The notes under the pieces are model-generated. The model did no database searches. It had not been told where the DNA came from and saw nothing but the letters and a program-made list of their open reading frames with translations. Made by a program: the position numbers and the translations under genes. Of a stretch of DNA of 64,000 nt, positions 63,944-64,000 are shown piece after piece. How positions within the stretch are numbered: the first letter of the stretch is position 1; every line of letters starts with the position of its first letter. The DNA comes from Marinomonas spartinae (lineage in GTDB: Bacteria > Pseudomonadota > Gammaproteobacteria > Pseudomonadales > Marinomonadaceae), in the NCBI RefSeq assembly GCF_900089775.1, contig NZ_FLOB01000002.1, forward strand, positions 62,001-126,000, given 5' to 3'.

Positions 63944-64000
63944 ATGACAATTGCATACAAGGTGAATCAGGCTATTACTGCGACTCAGTTTATCGATCTG
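63944..64000 (+). CDS. GNAT-family acetyltransferase, N-terminal start only (runs off window)
   Basis: An ATG at 63944 with GAGGGGG upstream opens a frame to the window edge reading MTIAYKVNQAITATQFIDL. This resembles the start of a GNAT N-acetyltransferase group (short strand, then x-Q-F-I-x-L helix). Only 19 codons are visible, so the family call is tentative. Confidence 0.45.
   Translation, partial: MTIAYKVNQAITATQFIDL

Noticed and set aside
1..64000. tRNA, rRNA, CRISPR, prophage and restriction or defence modules
   Set aside because: Scanned for by eye and by protein content on both strands; none recognised. A covariance-model search could still reveal small RNAs.

Overview
The window looks like a chromosomal segment of a marine gammaproteobacterium of the Oceanospirillales, most like Marinomonas. 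This rests on gene content and protein resemblance recalled from family knowledge: many TRAP and tripartite tricarboxylate transporters, DctBD, MocR regulators, EpmA, TmcA and oxidative uronate catabolism. No database search was run. By eye the base composition is about 45% GC, with a visibly higher stretch over the P-type ATPase near 60-62 kb. No rRNA, tRNA, CRISPR or phage module was recognised.

Layout. 1-5 kb: two MocR-type regulators (the first cut by the window edge), an alpha/beta hydrolase, an EamA exporter divergent from the second MocR gene, and the tail of a broken LysE exporter. 5-10 kb: epmA, then the two-component pair dctB-dctD. 10-16.4 kb: an MFS carrier and a galD-like isomerase operon with a tripartite tricarboxylate transporter (tctC, and tctA fused to tctB), facing a LysR regulator. 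16.4-25 kb: housekeeping and accessory genes (gamma-glutamyltransferase, ABM protein, SpoU methylase, periplasmic carbonic anhydrase, cold-shock protein, DUF945, nucleotidyltransferase, SDR/HxlR pair). 25-39.5 kb: lactate permease, then the uronate/aldarate block garD, kdgD, gudD, a FadR-type regulator, the 2-oxoglutarate semialdehyde dehydrogenase gene, an AEC carrier, a 2-hydroxyacid dehydrogenase, TRAP dctPQM and udh. 39.5-43 kb: a second, convergent TRAP system with an oversized DctM. 43-55.7 kb: tmcA, two tandem chemoreceptors, DUF5062, DUF1826, SDR, DCC and DUF3429 proteins, single-subunit glycyl-tRNA synthetase, DUF2867. 55.8-64 kb: two secreted esterases, a proton-pumping P-type ATPase, an MBL-fold hydrolase and the start of a GNAT gene.

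How the genes work together. Galacturonate or glucuronate imported by the first TRAP system would be oxidised by Udh to an aldarolactone. After ring opening, GarD (galactarate) and GudD (glucarate) both yield 5-dehydro-4-deoxy-glucarate, which KdgD and the semialdehyde dehydrogenase convert to 2-oxoglutarate. No lactonase is visible. The nonamer TGTATGATG lies upstream of garD, kdgD and the TRAP dctP gene and is a candidate shared operator. A candidate sigma-54 promoter with upstream palindromes precedes the second TRAP dctP gene and could connect it to DctBD, encoded about 34 kb away.

The most interesting non-coding signal is a family of four small non-autonomous inverted-repeat elements (139, 139, 30 and 50 bp). 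Three have 5-bp target duplications, and the two short ones look like internal deletions of the 139-bp form. One sits beside a degraded IS66 transposase fragment next to the P-type ATPase. I did not find a clear wholly new multi-gene system; the listed findings are the best leads.
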